Shown here: positions 35,227 to 44,395 of the stretch, in pieces | How the letters are laid out: each line of letters opens with the position of its first letter | Position numbering within the stretch: position 1 is the first letter of the stretch | Assembly (NCBI GenBank): GCA_964468475.1 | Contig: CAYXUL010000004.1 | Span: 1-64,000, forward strand | DNA length: 64,000 bases | DNA from: JBECKX01 sp964468475 | Lineage (GTDB): Bacteria > Zixibacteria > MSB-5A5 > CAIYYT01 | Direction of reading: 5' to 3' | Notes under the pieces: generated by a model | What the model was told of the DNA's origin: nothing | Database searches by the model: none | What the model saw: the letters and a program-made list of their open reading frames with translations, nothing else | Made by a program: the position numbers and the translations under genes

Positions 35227-36330
35227 ATGACCGAACTATACAGTCGCTTCTTTGCCAACCCTTTGCGCAACGGGATGATTGATATAGTCTCAGACGCAGT
35301 CGGCAAACTCGCCTGGTCTCGCAAAATCGGCGATATTGAGTCTGATTCGGCGAATGTGCGACTGTTGCTGTCGGGCGAAGACTATGTCATAGCCGATAAC
35401 CTCTCAGAGTTGGTGTGTGTGAAGCGAAACGGGGACATTGCCTGGCGGCGACCGTGTTGGTACTCGAGTCAAACCGCATTGCAGGATGGGGTGCTTTATT
35501 TCACCGATCCGGAGCGTAACGACTTCATGCAGGCAGTTGATGCGAACAACTCGGTCACGCGCTCAGGGGAGAGGTTCTGGGGTATGGTCGACAACGCCTA
35601 CCTGACACTGTTCGAACCGGGTGCCGATGAGACATTCTGCCAGGTTCAATTGGTGCACGACCCGCACAACGAACCACCGCTGATGATGTGCTATCGCGAG
35701 GATCGCTCCAGCCCGGGAATGCGCTGGTCAGTGGATCTCGAATGCGAGGGCAGCCCGATAATTCCGTTGCTCAACCGCGCTCAGAAGCGACTGGTTACTT
35801 CGACGCGAACGGAGATCGTTGTACTTGACACTGAATCTGTTATTCCGGAGCCCGCTCCGGCAGCGCGATTTCCGTTTCCACTTCACGAAGCGACCCATTG
35901 GGTGAGTTCAGCCGATGATGGTCGCCTTTTCTGGTGTGGTACCGGTGAGCAGGGCGCAACGCTGGGAATTACTGATTTTGCCGGCGAAATGCAGTGGCGA
36001 TATGAGAAGGGACTTGCCGGACGCGCGATTGCACCTCCGGTAGTCGGCAAGGAGTTGATCTGGCTTGTGACCGATCAAGCGGCCTATGCTTTTAAGGACG
36101 GAAAGCTGGCCTGGAAATATGATGCGGGTAAGACGACATTGACCTTCGCTACGGCCGTGGTCAACGACACCCTGTTGCTGTGCGGCATTGACCGGCTCAT
36201 CCGGCTGGACTCCGATGGGCTAACGGAATTTGACCTCAAGTTCGAGGAGCCGCTGTCGGCGCCACCCGTTGTTGATGCTTCCGGACAGATATATATCGCC
36301 AGCCGGGGAATAATATATGCCTTTGTGTAA
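35227..36330 (+). CDS. PQQ-like beta-propeller protein in the PAAR cluster
   Basis: A 367-residue protein built of repeats of the type GKLAWSRKIGD, GDIAWRRPCW, GEMQWRYEKGLA and GKLAWKYDAGK, i.e. PQQ/pyrrolo-quinoline-quinone-like propeller blades, ending in ASGQIYIASRGIIYAF. There is no signal peptide and no catalytic residue set for a dehydrogenase, so a cytoplasmic scaffold, chaperone or immunity role is more plausible. It starts 16 bp after the effector gene and overlaps the next gene by 14 bp, which ties it to the cluster. Function unknown. Confidence 0.75.
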   Translation: MTELYSRFFANPLRNGMIDIVSDAVGKLAWSRKIGDIESDSANVRLLLSGEDYVIADNLSELVCVKRNGDIAWRRPCWYSSQTALQDGVLYFTDPERNDFMQAVDANNSVTRSGERFWGMVDNAYLTLFEPGADETFCQVQLVHDPHNEPPLMMCYREDRSSPGMRWSVDLECEGSPIIPLLNRAQKRLVTSTRTEIVVLDTESVIPEPAPAARFPFPLHEATHWVSSADDGRLFWCGTGEQGATLGITDFAGEMQWRYEKGLAGRAIAPPVVGKELIWLVTDQAAYAFKDGKLAWKYDAGKTTLTFATAVVNDTLLLCGIDRLIRLDSDGLTEFDLKFEEPLSAPPVVDASGQIYIASRGIIYAFV

Positions 36331-37174
36331 GCGACCGGGTTGCGTTATCATGATGCTGGCAGGAATGACAATGATGCTTACTGCTGCCTGCAGGCAAGAG
36401 GTGGTACCCAAAGTGGAAGCGTTTAGATTTAGTTTTGGACTAAAATATAGCGTGGTCAGGGATGGGGACTACTGCGCAATTGAGCAGCGCGATATCTGGA
36501 CCGACTCGCAGATCGCGCCGCCGGCCGACTTCGACGAAGCGCCGTATATCATGCTGATCAGCAAAAAGGAATGCGCGGCAATCCTGAGTCAGGTAGATGA
36601 GATTGACTGGACGAAGTATACGGACTTGAGTGATGCTGATTTTGAGACAACGCCACCCGGAATGCAGCATCGCGAGCGACTCTATGTCAAGATTGGCGAC
36701 GATGTCAAAGTTGACTGGATCAAGGACTTTCAAAAGCTTCAACCAAGCCTGCGCGAACCACTTGAAGCGACTCAGCAACTCATCGGCAACATAGCGGTCG
36801 AGCGTGAAGGTAAGCTAATACCGCCCGATAGCCTGCAGCTGTCGTTGAGTGTGACGGAGCATGGAACGACGAACAGGTGGAGCGTGACTCGCGAAGGCGG
36901 TAAAGATGAACTTTCCGCCAATGGCAAGACAGCGGAATTGTCACCCGACAGCTTCAATGATCTCTGGAGTCAAATTCTCGATTTGCGTTTATTCGGTGCT
37001 GAGTATGCTCCCCTCGATTCAACGCAAGAAAAAAATCGAATAGATGAGCTCGCGGTGAATATCAATGGCAAGGAACTGGTCAATTTCAGCTTCAACACAC
37101 CCTATGAAAACCAATCACGGGTCGAGGAACTACACAACCTGTTATCGTTGGCCGCAAAGAATGTGAAGAAATAG
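36317..37174 (+). CDS. Lipoprotein of unknown family in the PAAR cluster
   Basis: A 285-residue protein with a lipoprotein signal; C25 in LTAAC is the likely lipid anchor. The start overlaps the previous gene by 14 nt. The mature part has two regions: residues 30-150 with a WTKYTDLSDADF segment, and 160-280 with SVTREGGKDELSANG and a closing helix. I recognise no family. Its position after an effector-like gene makes a periplasmic immunity protein possible, since a periplasmic protease effector would need a neutraliser there. That is inference only. Confidence 0.7.
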   Translation: MPLCKRPGCVIMMLAGMTMMLTAACRQEVVPKVEAFRFSFGLKYSVVRDGDYCAIEQRDIWTDSQIAPPADFDEAPYIMLISKKECAAILSQVDEIDWTKYTDLSDADFETTPPGMQHRERLYVKIGDDVKVDWIKDFQKLQPSLREPLEATQQLIGNIAVEREGKLIPPDSLQLSLSVTEHGTTNRWSVTREGGKDELSANGKTAELSPDSFNDLWSQILDLRLFGAEYAPLDSTQEKNRIDELAVNINGKELVNFSFNTPYENQSRVEELHNLLSLAAKNVKK

Positions 37175-37199
37175 CACTAATCAGGATGGAATAGAAGAT

Positions 37200-37625
37200 A
37201 TGACGAAAACCAACAACAGCTTCAAACTGCAGCTACCGGATGGCTGGGAGGATCGCTCGATCTACACTTTCATGGGCCCGGAAGCTTTCGGCATGCAGCA
37301 TATGTTGAATCTTGTCATCGACGATCAAATCGGTGATCACACACTCGAATCCTTCGCGACGCAACGAGTACAGATGATGAAGGACGCGATGCCGGACGCG
37401 ACAACCCTCAAGGAGGGCGAAAGATCACTCGCCAGCGGCATGCCTGTTTACGAGTGGGTGTACAAGACGCATCCCACTGACGACAAAGCTCGCTTCCACA
37501 AGACATACTTCATGATCGTCGGTGGCCGCGGATTCACTTTCAACGCCGTCTTCAGCAAGTCATCGATGAAGACCATCGGCGTGGAAGTGGAAGAGATGGT
37601 AAATTCATTTTTGCCGATGAAGTGA
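37200..37625 (+). CDS. DcrB/DUF1795-like protein (EagR-type chaperone candidate)
   Basis: A 141-residue protein without a signal peptide. It has the DUF1795/DcrB pattern: NSFKLQLPDGWEDRSIYTFMGPE at the N-terminus, LESFATQRVQMMKDAMPDAT in the middle, YKTHPTDDKARFHKTYFMIVGGRGFTF, and a terminal helix. Cytoplasmic DUF1795 proteins (EagR/EagT) are effector-associated chaperones encoded beside PAAR or Rhs effectors in type VI loci, which fits its position. EagR usually binds prePAAR transmembrane segments; I see no such segments in the PAAR protein here, so the partner is unclear. Confidence 0.75.
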   Translation: MTKTNNSFKLQLPDGWEDRSIYTFMGPEAFGMQHMLNLVIDDQIGDHTLESFATQRVQMMKDAMPDATTLKEGERSLASGMPVYEWVYKTHPTDDKARFHKTYFMIVGGRGFTFNAVFSKSSMKTIGVEVEEMVNSFLPMK

Positions 37626-37737
37626 CAACTGCGTGGGTTCTTCTTCGAGAGCGCTTCTCAAGAGAACGATTCACGAGCAACAGGGGTCACCACACCGGTT
37701 AGGGTGAGCTATTACGTTTTCCGAGCCCGTCATATCC

Positions 37738-38967
37738 TCATTTCTTATGACACTGTATGCACAGGTCCATGTCGGGATCAAAGGCTAGATAGTACTCGTG
37801 TCCGGAGCCATGCATCTTGTGGCAACTGAGGCAGTTCATCGGCTTACCGTTTCTCGGGTCGATTACCTTCTCGCCCATCGGATGTGAATTCTTGTGCGCA
37901 TCCTCGTGGCAGGAGTTGCACAGATCGGTCACGTTATCATTAGCTAGGTATCTGGCGTTGTTTGCGCCGTGCGGCGTATGGCAGATTGTGCAATCCTGTC
38001 CCGGGTGAGTGATATATTCCGATTTCTCCTTTGATGGCACATCAGTGAAGTGGCACTTCATGCAGAGGTTCTTCTGGTCAGAACTCAACAGAGTCGAAGC
38101 GTTTGACGCGTGCGGATTGTGACAATTCAGGCACGAGCCGTCCGCCTTCAAATGAAATGAGTACTTGAGATGGCTGCTCTCTTTGATGTCATCGTGACAG
38201 CCGTAACAGATTTTGTCGACCTCACCGCTAATTGCGAACGAGCCACCGGCGGTAGCGCTCTTCGAATGACAGCTGCCACATTCCCCCGCTTCAAACGGCG
38301 GGTGCTGGTTGGCCATTAGCAATGCGCGATTCTTTGATGAGTGCGGGTCGTGACAGGCAGTGCAGTCAGCTGAGGAGAGATCATAGCCTTTATGAGTCTT
38401 CTTAAAGGATGCGTCGTTGTCGTGGCAGTCGAAGCAAACCGTCGGCACCGCTTTCTTGAGCAGTCCGGTATACTTTGAGCCGTGCGGGACATGACAGTCT
38501 GAACATTCCTTCGCCTCTACCGGTGGATGCACATTCGCGCGAGCCAGCCACTCTTTCACATTCTCGTGGCAAGATGCGCAGAGTGTTTCCGGTGATTGCT
38601 TGAGCACGTGGTTGAAATCAGAAGCGTGCGGATCGTGACACGAAAGGCACTCACCGTTTGCTACCGGCTGATGTACATTGGCAAGTTCAGTTTGATCCTT
38701 TATCTCATCGTGGCACTGAAAACAAGTTGCCTGAACGCTACTGTTGAGTAATGACGCGTGTCGCGATGCGTGCGGATTGTGACAGTTTGAGCATTCACCA
38801 GAGGCGAAAGCACCGTGCACGTGCTTCTTATTTTGCAGTTCCTGAATATCATCATGGCAGTTATAGCAGACAGCCGGCTGATCAACAGTGACGACTTGCG
38901 CGCTACCGATATTAGCGGCGGTCGCGATGAGCCAGAGCGATGCAATAATTAAAATAAAACGTGTCAT
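37738..38967 (-). CDS. 16-heme c-type cytochrome (doubled CXXCH repeats)
   Basis: A 409-residue exported protein: signal peptide 1-23 and 16 CXXCH motifs spread evenly from residue 34 to the C-terminus (CYNCH to CIQCH). Repeats of about 50 residues carry paired motifs with ACHDPHGS-like segments, the doubled-CXXCH domain (Paired_CXXCH_1). It should be a periplasmic or surface electron carrier. Its ATG overlaps the stop of the 26-heme gene by one base (TGATG), so it is translationally coupled as the last gene of the nanowire operon. There is no catalytic domain. Confidence 0.93.
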   Translation of the reverse strand: MTRFILIIASLWLIATAANIGSAQVVTVDQPAVCYNCHDDIQELQNKKHVHGAFASGECSNCHNPHASRHASLLNSSVQATCFQCHDEIKDQTELANVHQPVANGECLSCHDPHASDFNHVLKQSPETLCASCHENVKEWLARANVHPPVEAKECSDCHVPHGSKYTGLLKKAVPTVCFDCHDNDASFKKTHKGYDLSSADCTACHDPHSSKNRALLMANQHPPFEAGECGSCHSKSATAGGSFAISGEVDKICYGCHDDIKESSHLKYSFHLKADGSCLNCHNPHASNASTLLSSDQKNLCMKCHFTDVPSKEKSEYITHPGQDCTICHTPHGANNARYLANDNVTDLCNSCHEDAHKNSHPMGEKVIDPRNGKPMNCLSCHKMHGSGHEYYLAFDPDMDLCIQCHKK

Positions 38968-40949
38968 CAGCGATCACCTTCTTTCTTTGCCGGTTCGGTG
39001 TGGCAGGCGTCGCACATCCTCTCAGAGAAAGGTGCGTGGCTGTTGCTGAGCATTAGACCACGATCCTCGGAAGCATGCGGATCGTGGCACTTGCGGCAGT
39101 CAATTTGTGAGCCGGTCAATCCCAGGTGTTTGTCTTTGAAGGCGGAATCATCGCCATCGTGACAGTCGAGGCAGGTTGCCGGAACGTCCTGTATCAGCAG
39201 TGAAGCATATTCGCTCGAATGGGGCTGGTGACAGGTGCTGCACTCTTCCTCGGCGGGTGGATGCGCCTTATAGTTTGCCATCATCGTGTCAATGTCAACG
39301 TGGCAATTAAGGCAGAGACGTGGCTGTTTATCGAGCAGGAGATTGCCCAGCTTTCCCGAATGAGGCGTATGACATTCGGTGCAATTGCCTTCCTCCACCG
39401 GAGCGTGCATGCTTGTTGTTGCGGCCGGTTCGACGATGTCATCATGACACGTGCCGCACAGTTCTTTGGGGGTAGCTGTAAGCAGATTTGGCACTTCGCC
39501 GGCGTGGACGACGTGACAGATATCGCAATTTCTTTCCTTGAAGGGGGGATGCTGAATGATTGCGAGGCTATCGGCGTAGAGATCGCTGTGACATTTTTCG
39601 CAGAGATCATTCTTTGCCGCGCGTAGCAGTGGAGCCGTCTGTGAAGCGTGCGGATTGTGGCACTCTACACATTGTCCCTGCTTAATCGGCATATGCACGC
39701 TCTTCTCGGCGAGCCAATCCACGCCCTCGTCGTGGCAATCCCCGCAAAGTTCCGACTGGGGCTTCTTGATAAGATTCGCATACTGCGAACCATGTGGTTT
39801 ATGGCAATCCGTGCACTCACCGTCAACGAATGGCGGGTGCGTGCTGGGGAAATCCATTGCTTCTGCTTTGTCGTCATGACAGGTGAGGCACAGCTCTTTG
39901 CTGTCAGCTACCAATAGCATCTTTTTGGCCATGCCATGAGCGTTGTGGCAGGTGCTGCAATCCTCCTCGGCGGGTGCGTGGCGTGATGCCATTACCAGCT
40001 CGTCCTGAACATCACTGTGACACTCAAGACAAAGTTGCTTCTCCGGTTCGATCAACAGCGCGTTTTCTTTCGATCCGTGCGGGTTGTGGCAGCTGGTGCA
40101 ACTGCCCGCCTCGACTGGTGCGTGGCTACCCTCGGGAGCAACATCAGCCTTGTCGTGGCAGGTCAGACAGAGCGCATCGGCATCATCAGTCAGTTCAAAA
40201 GGCGTGGCAGAGTCGGGCGCATTGTGGCAACTTTCACACTCGCCACCTTCAACGGGCGCGTGTATTGATGCCCGGAACAGGAATTTTGAATCTGATGAGT
40301 GCGGCGAATGGCACTTGCCACAATCCTGATCTTCCAGGGCGTATCCACCGTGCGCCTGCTTGTAGTCGGCTGGTTGATGACAATCGCGGCATAGATCATT
40401 AGCAGGCTTCTTCAGTAAGCCGGCGTATGCACTGCCGTGGACTTCGTGACAGGCAAAGCAGTTGTCCTTCATTGGCTCATGAACAAACTTACCCTCGAAT
40501 TCCTTGCGATCGTGGCAGTCGAAGCATATCTCCGACGCTGTCTTCTTCAGAAGCGCTTCATTATCTGAAGCGTGGGGGTCGTGGCACTTCTCGCAGCGGC
40601 CCTGTTTCGCAGGCGCATGAATGACACTGGCGTCCATGCCCAGTTTGGCCTTATCGTGGCACTCGTAGCAGAGCTGGGCGCCGCTCTCCTTGAGCCGCAG
40701 CATTCCTACCAGTCCATGCGGTTTGTGGCAGGCCACACAGTCTTTGTCGCCGAACGGTTTGTGTTTGTTGGAGCCCGGGAAGTCCTTTACGTCATGACAC
40801 TCGGTGCAATTGCCCTTTGATGAGAAGCGCTTGCCACGTTTGATCTGACCGCTTGCATCCGAAGTAAGGAATATCAGCGTAGCGGCGCAGATGAGCAGCA
40901 CCAATAGAGGGAGTGAGTTGCCAACCCATCTGAGCTTACCAGACCACAT
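38967..40949 (-). CDS. 26-heme c-type cytochrome (doubled CXXCH repeats)
   Basis: A 660-residue protein with an N-terminal signal or anchor (about 8-35) and 26 CXXCH motifs (CTECH to CDACH) in about 13 paired repeats of roughly 48 residues. Each repeat has HAP(V/A)EEG-C-x-x-CH-(N/D/K)PH-(G/A)S followed by LL...LC-x-x-CH. The start is ATG 40949, preceded by AAAGGA; the frame runs 22 codons further but those are uncharacteristic. It probably spans the periplasm or lines the conduit that loads the OmcS-like nanowire encoded upstream. Such a high heme count in one chain is unusual. Confidence 0.93.
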   Translation of the reverse strand: MWSGKLRWVGNSLPLLVLLICAATLIFLTSDASGQIKRGKRFSSKGNCTECHDVKDFPGSNKHKPFGDKDCVACHKPHGLVGMLRLKESGAQLCYECHDKAKLGMDASVIHAPAKQGRCEKCHDPHASDNEALLKKTASEICFDCHDRKEFEGKFVHEPMKDNCFACHEVHGSAYAGLLKKPANDLCRDCHQPADYKQAHGGYALEDQDCGKCHSPHSSDSKFLFRASIHAPVEGGECESCHNAPDSATPFELTDDADALCLTCHDKADVAPEGSHAPVEAGSCTSCHNPHGSKENALLIEPEKQLCLECHSDVQDELVMASRHAPAEEDCSTCHNAHGMAKKMLLVADSKELCLTCHDDKAEAMDFPSTHPPFVDGECTDCHKPHGSQYANLIKKPQSELCGDCHDEGVDWLAEKSVHMPIKQGQCVECHNPHASQTAPLLRAAKNDLCEKCHSDLYADSLAIIQHPPFKERNCDICHVVHAGEVPNLLTATPKELCGTCHDDIVEPAATTSMHAPVEEGNCTECHTPHSGKLGNLLLDKQPRLCLNCHVDIDTMMANYKAHPPAEEECSTCHQPHSSEYASLLIQDVPATCLDCHDGDDSAFKDKHLGLTGSQIDCRKCHDPHASEDRGLMLSNSHAPFSERMCDACHTEPAKKEGDR

Positions 40950-40986
40950 ATCAATATCCTTTCTCACCACTCCCCGAGTCCTTTCC

Positions 40987-42621
40987 CTACCGGCTCTCAC
41001 CCAGGTAGCGGTCAATGGCCTTGTCGAAGTAAGTGATCTCAGAGTGATCCTTCAGCACTGCGAGTGCCTTGTCGAGAAGGCTGTTGAATTGGCGTTGAAA
41101 CATGATCTGCCGAATTGCGAGTTCGACTTCATCAAGTGACTTGAGTCGGCCCTGCTTCTTGTCAAGCAACCTGAAGATTATCCAGCCATCGGAGGTTGGA
41201 AAAGGACGACTGGATGCCCCAATTTGCAGGGAGTCGAGATTGTCACGGATTTCCTCCGGAAACGCATTGAGCGTTGTCCAGTCGGTCTTTTCCATCACGC
41301 GCGGATCTCCGGTGACGAAGCGATCAGTCACGTAGTCGAAGTCACTGCCATCCTTAAGCAGTTGATAAGCGCTGTCTGCGCCGGCTTTGTCAGCGATGAT
41401 GATACTGCGAAGTTGTAGCTTGCCCGGCTCACGGAAATCATCCTGGTGCTCGTTGTAGTATTTGGTGAATTCATCGCGGTTGAATGTTATCTGCGAGACG
41501 ACGGTTTCCTTGAGGTAGATCTCCACCAGGGCGCTATCGCGAGTCTTGTCAAGCGCCGCGACAACTTTCGGGTCATTCTCAAGACCTGCGGCAACCCCTG
41601 ACTGCAGTAGCGCCTGCTGTTGCAGCCACTGATCGATTGCTGCAGTCACAAGCGAATCCTTTGGGGCATTGGCGGCGTTCATCGCCAGCCGGGCTGTGGC
41701 CAGTCGCAACTCGCTGTCAGTGAGCTTGCCGGTCTCACCGATGGTAGCGACGACATCATTGGTACCGATAAGGAATGTTGAATCCAGGACCGCCTCAGCA
41801 TCAGAAGCAATTGCCTTCGCGCGTTCGTTGTTGCGAGTGACTCCCAGTTGCTGCTCCAGGGAATCGACAAACGCCAGCCAATCGGCCTTTTGCTTATTGA
41901 TTTTAAGCACGCTGCGAATGTAGTTTTGCAGAGACGGCAGCTCTGTCTCGTCGGCGGGCGTTACCTGATCTACACGCATGAGCACGTAGGCATCATGGTA
42001 GGGAAACGGCCCGATCAACTGACCTTCTTTGGGGTCAGGCAGGTGAGTCCTCAGTTCATTCTCAATCTCTGCATAGTACATTAAACTGTGCGCGCCGCCC
42101 TGATAGCGGTGCACGTCGACTGAATTGGTCTTTGCGAGACTGTCCATCGGCGCTCCGGCGGCGATCATCTGCCTCAGGGAATCCGCTTTGCTACGGCTCA
42201 AAGTCGCAATAGTTCTGATCTGAACTTTGAAGTACTTCTTGTCAAAGTAGTCCTTGATCTCGTCGTCGCTGACCTTTTTGTTAAACTTGTAATAGTTTTT
42301 CGCAAAACACCGCTCGACATTCTTATCGCGTTCCCGCTCCATGAACTTCAGGAACGAGTCTTCGTCGGCCATACCGATAGCATTGGCTTCCTGTATGATG
42401 AGCCTGTCATTTACGAGCTTATCCACGAGTTTGCGATAGTCAAATTTCATTTTCGAGTTGTTGCTCATAGAATCGTGAATCGTGGAAAAGATATCGTCGA
42501 CGTCCGTTGTCGTGATCGAATCGCCGTTGACTACAGCCAGCACCTCCTGCGCCAGCGCTCTGCTACCGTCGACTATGAGCAAACCGAGGAGCAGTGTGAG
42601 TAAAATCCTGAAGCCTTGCAT
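40987..42621 (-). CDS. SurA-like periplasmic peptidyl-prolyl isomerase/chaperone (OscH-like)
   Basis: A 544-residue exported protein: signal peptide about 1-24, then EVLAVVNGDSITTTDVDDIF, the SurA_N-type start. Two parvulin-like regions follow, about 140-265 (KVQIRTIATLSRSKADSLRQ...) and 400-510 (GKLQLRSIIIADKAGADSAYQLL...). The start is ATG 42621 after AGAGGT; the open frame extends 65 codons upstream into the previous gene. It lies 4 bp after the CsgG-like gene. In Geobacter a prolyl-isomerase chaperone of the omcS-companion cluster (OscH, as I recall) helps fold OmcS, and this gene's position and size fit that role. Confidence 0.85.
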   Translation of the reverse strand: MQGFRILLTLLLGLLIVDGSRALAQEVLAVVNGDSITTTDVDDIFSTIHDSMSNNSKMKFDYRKLVDKLVNDRLIIQEANAIGMADEDSFLKFMERERDKNVERCFAKNYYKFNKKVSDDEIKDYFDKKYFKVQIRTIATLSRSKADSLRQMIAAGAPMDSLAKTNSVDVHRYQGGAHSLMYYAEIENELRTHLPDPKEGQLIGPFPYHDAYVLMRVDQVTPADETELPSLQNYIRSVLKINKQKADWLAFVDSLEQQLGVTRNNERAKAIASDAEAVLDSTFLIGTNDVVATIGETGKLTDSELRLATARLAMNAANAPKDSLVTAAIDQWLQQQALLQSGVAAGLENDPKVVAALDKTRDSALVEIYLKETVVSQITFNRDEFTKYYNEHQDDFREPGKLQLRSIIIADKAGADSAYQLLKDGSDFDYVTDRFVTGDPRVMEKTDWTTLNAFPEEIRDNLDSLQIGASSRPFPTSDGWIIFRLLDKKQGRLKSLDEVELAIRQIMFQRQFNSLLDKALAVLKDHSEITYFDKAIDRYLGESR

Positions 42622-42625
42622 TAAT

Positions 42626-43756
42626 CTACCTCTGCACCGTTTCGTGTTGAATAGTCTTGTTGCTGGAGACTCCCGTGCGCCGTTCCCGCACGAGCCGCTT
42701 CCACATCGTCTCCACCAGTGATTGCGTTGTCCTGCCGATTGAATATTCTCTCCCCGAGCCGAACAGGGCGTTGACCGTGGCGCCGTTTCGCTGGTCGTTG
42801 ACAGCAGAGAGTACAACTCCGCTCTGGGGGTCGGTGAGACGCAGACTCAAGCCGACTACCGGCCCCGCCTGGGAAACTCGGCCCCGTAACGGCAAGAACT
42901 CAAAAACTGTGCCGCTCACCAAAGCAGTGACATTCAGGCTGTCCGACAGTTCTTTCATGCCAACCTCGGTTGCCGATCCTATATAGAGCTGCCGGCTGCG
43001 GGTCAAAATGCGAGTCACATCACCGGGCTCAGCGACCGGGTATCCCAGCTGCCATACCTCGGCAAGTAGCAGATCTGATACCACGTCGCCCGCGGTCAGA
43101 TAAAGTGTCGAATGATCGCAGGGGATTACCGCGAGCTTGCCGCTCTGCAGCAGCTTTCTGGCCTGCTTGCTGACTTTCGGCACTTTGAAGTTTGAGCCGG
43201 CGAAATGAGAATCAAAATCCTTCATCAGCTCCCGAATTACTCTCGATGTTACTTTGCTCATTGAAGACGTCTCACCAATCCCCAGAAGCCCGCCGTAATC
43301 TTCTCCCGCTGCCGAGACGCACTTGGCCCAAACGACTTCCAGGGAGCGGCAGTCGTAGACCCTCAGGCAGAGTGACAATTCGGGTAGCTCTCCCGGTTGG
43401 TAGATTTCGATTGCGCCGGTGACAACGAATCTGACACCGAGCCCTTGATTCAGTTCAGACGCTGCCACGGAGTTAACCACTCCCACGAGTCGCAGCCTAT
43501 TCGAGCGCATGAAGTCTCTGAGTGAATCACCGGTAATTAGATTACAGCGTTGCTCCAACTCGGACTTCACCGCGGATTCAACCGAATCGCGGGCTTCATT
43601 GAATTCGCTGTAGTTGGCCAACGGCACCAGCGCAAACCTTGTGGCAGCACTCTCAATTGTTGCTTTGGCCCCGGGGGCAAAAACAAGAATAAATAGAGCA
43701 CATATCATCAAGATTGCGCTGTAGTCTCTTAGCATTGTTCTTGTGTCGTCAGCCAT
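42626..43756 (-). CDS. CsgG-like secretion-channel protein with duplicated domain
   Basis: A 376-residue protein with an N-terminal signal segment (about 12-32). Two CsgG/TolB-N-like folds repeat: about 38-160 (FALVPLANYSEFNEA...VRFVVTGAIEIY...VYDCRSLEVVWAK) and about 208-335 (GKLAVIPCDHSTLYL...ALVSGTVFEFLP...LTDPQSGVVLSA). CsgG-family proteins build outer-membrane export pores. No lipobox is present, unlike the next gene upstream. It lies 15 bp after the lipoprotein gene and 4 bp before the isomerase gene. It is a candidate equivalent of one channel-like Osc component; the exact one is not assignable here. Confidence 0.75.
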   Translation of the reverse strand: MADDTRTMLRDYSAILMICALFILVFAPGAKATIESAATRFALVPLANYSEFNEARDSVESAVKSELEQRCNLITGDSLRDFMRSNRLRLVGVVNSVAASELNQGLGVRFVVTGAIEIYQPGELPELSLCLRVYDCRSLEVVWAKCVSAAGEDYGGLLGIGETSSMSKVTSRVIRELMKDFDSHFAGSNFKVPKVSKQARKLLQSGKLAVIPCDHSTLYLTAGDVVSDLLLAEVWQLGYPVAEPGDVTRILTRSRQLYIGSATEVGMKELSDSLNVTALVSGTVFEFLPLRGRVSQAGPVVGLSLRLTDPQSGVVLSAVNDQRNGATVNALFGSGREYSIGRTTQSLVETMWKRLVRERRTGVSSNKTIQHETVQR

Positions 43757-43771
43757 CTTTTGACTTCAGTC

Positions 43772-44395
43772 TCAGTCGATTAGTGTATCGATAGTTTTGC
43801 GCACGCAACGTCGCGCAACTTCGCTATAGGAGCGCTGTTCCGTTCCGAAGAGCGATGACAAAAACGTGCGACTGCCCTCAGTGTCGGTAGCCGACCACAC
43901 GATTTGTCCTTCCTCAGTCTCCATCATGCGGACATCGAGAGTTACAACTGTGGCCGGGCCGCCACTCGAGCGATTATTGGTCGACTCATTGACAGTGCCG
44001 ATAATAAGTGCCTGCACGCCCAGCGTCTTACCCAGTTCCTTAATCTGATCCACCGTGAGCAGGTCTTTGCGCGGCAGCGTATATTTTCCCAGCGCCTTGA
44101 TTACTTCTCCCGGCTCCACAATGTCGAATGCTTCCGCTGCCAGCAACTCTGTCATAAACAAGTGCGTCAGTCGTGGTCCTGCGCCTTGATCATTGGAAAG
44201 ATTTTCAAACGGAACTATCGCGACCCGTTCTACATAGGCGAAATTGTAATCCCGGTTCAGGAACACTGTTGGTTTGACTGTCGAGCAGCCGGAGAGCAAA
44301 AGTGCAAAAAGAACAGCAAGCGAGATGACTGCCGGGAGAGTCGCGTGAACAGTCTTCGCGGTAAGTCGGAGTTGATTCTTAGTAGTGTATTTCAT
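43772..44395 (-). CDS. CsgG-like outer-membrane lipoprotein
   Basis: A 207-residue protein with a lipoprotein signal ending in LLLSGC (C37). The mature part has the CsgG/GNA1162 pattern: FAYVERVAIVPFENLSNDQGAGPRL at the start, FDIVEPGEVIKALG, LGVQALIIGTVNES, VVTLDVRMMETEEGQIVWSAT, and a C-terminal helix. Its start overlaps the barrel gene's stop by one base (TAATG). Together with the barrel and the second CsgG-like protein it could form the export channel for the nanowire cytochrome. Confidence 0.85.
   Translation of the reverse strand: MKYTTKNQLRLTAKTVHATLPAVISLAVLFALLLSGCSTVKPTVFLNRDYNFAYVERVAIVPFENLSNDQGAGPRLTHLFMTELLAAEAFDIVEPGEVIKALGKYTLPRKDLLTVDQIKELGKTLGVQALIIGTVNESTNNRSSGGPATVVTLDVRMMETEEGQIVWSATDTEGSRTFLSSLFGTEQRSYSEVARRCVRKTIDTLID

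Noticed and set aside
39219..40402. Several plus-strand ORFs of 80-142 codons
   Set aside because: They are antisense shadows of the 26-heme cytochrome; repetitive CXXCH codons on the minus strand keep the opposite frames open, and the products are not protein-like.
37738..41015. DNA tandem repeats
   Set aside because: The periodicity comes from CXXCH protein repeats with divergent codons, not from near-identical DNA repeats.
42622..42816. A 65-residue N-terminal extension of the prolyl isomerase
   Set aside because: It overlaps the end of the CsgG-like gene, and ATG 42621 has a good SD followed by a signal peptide.
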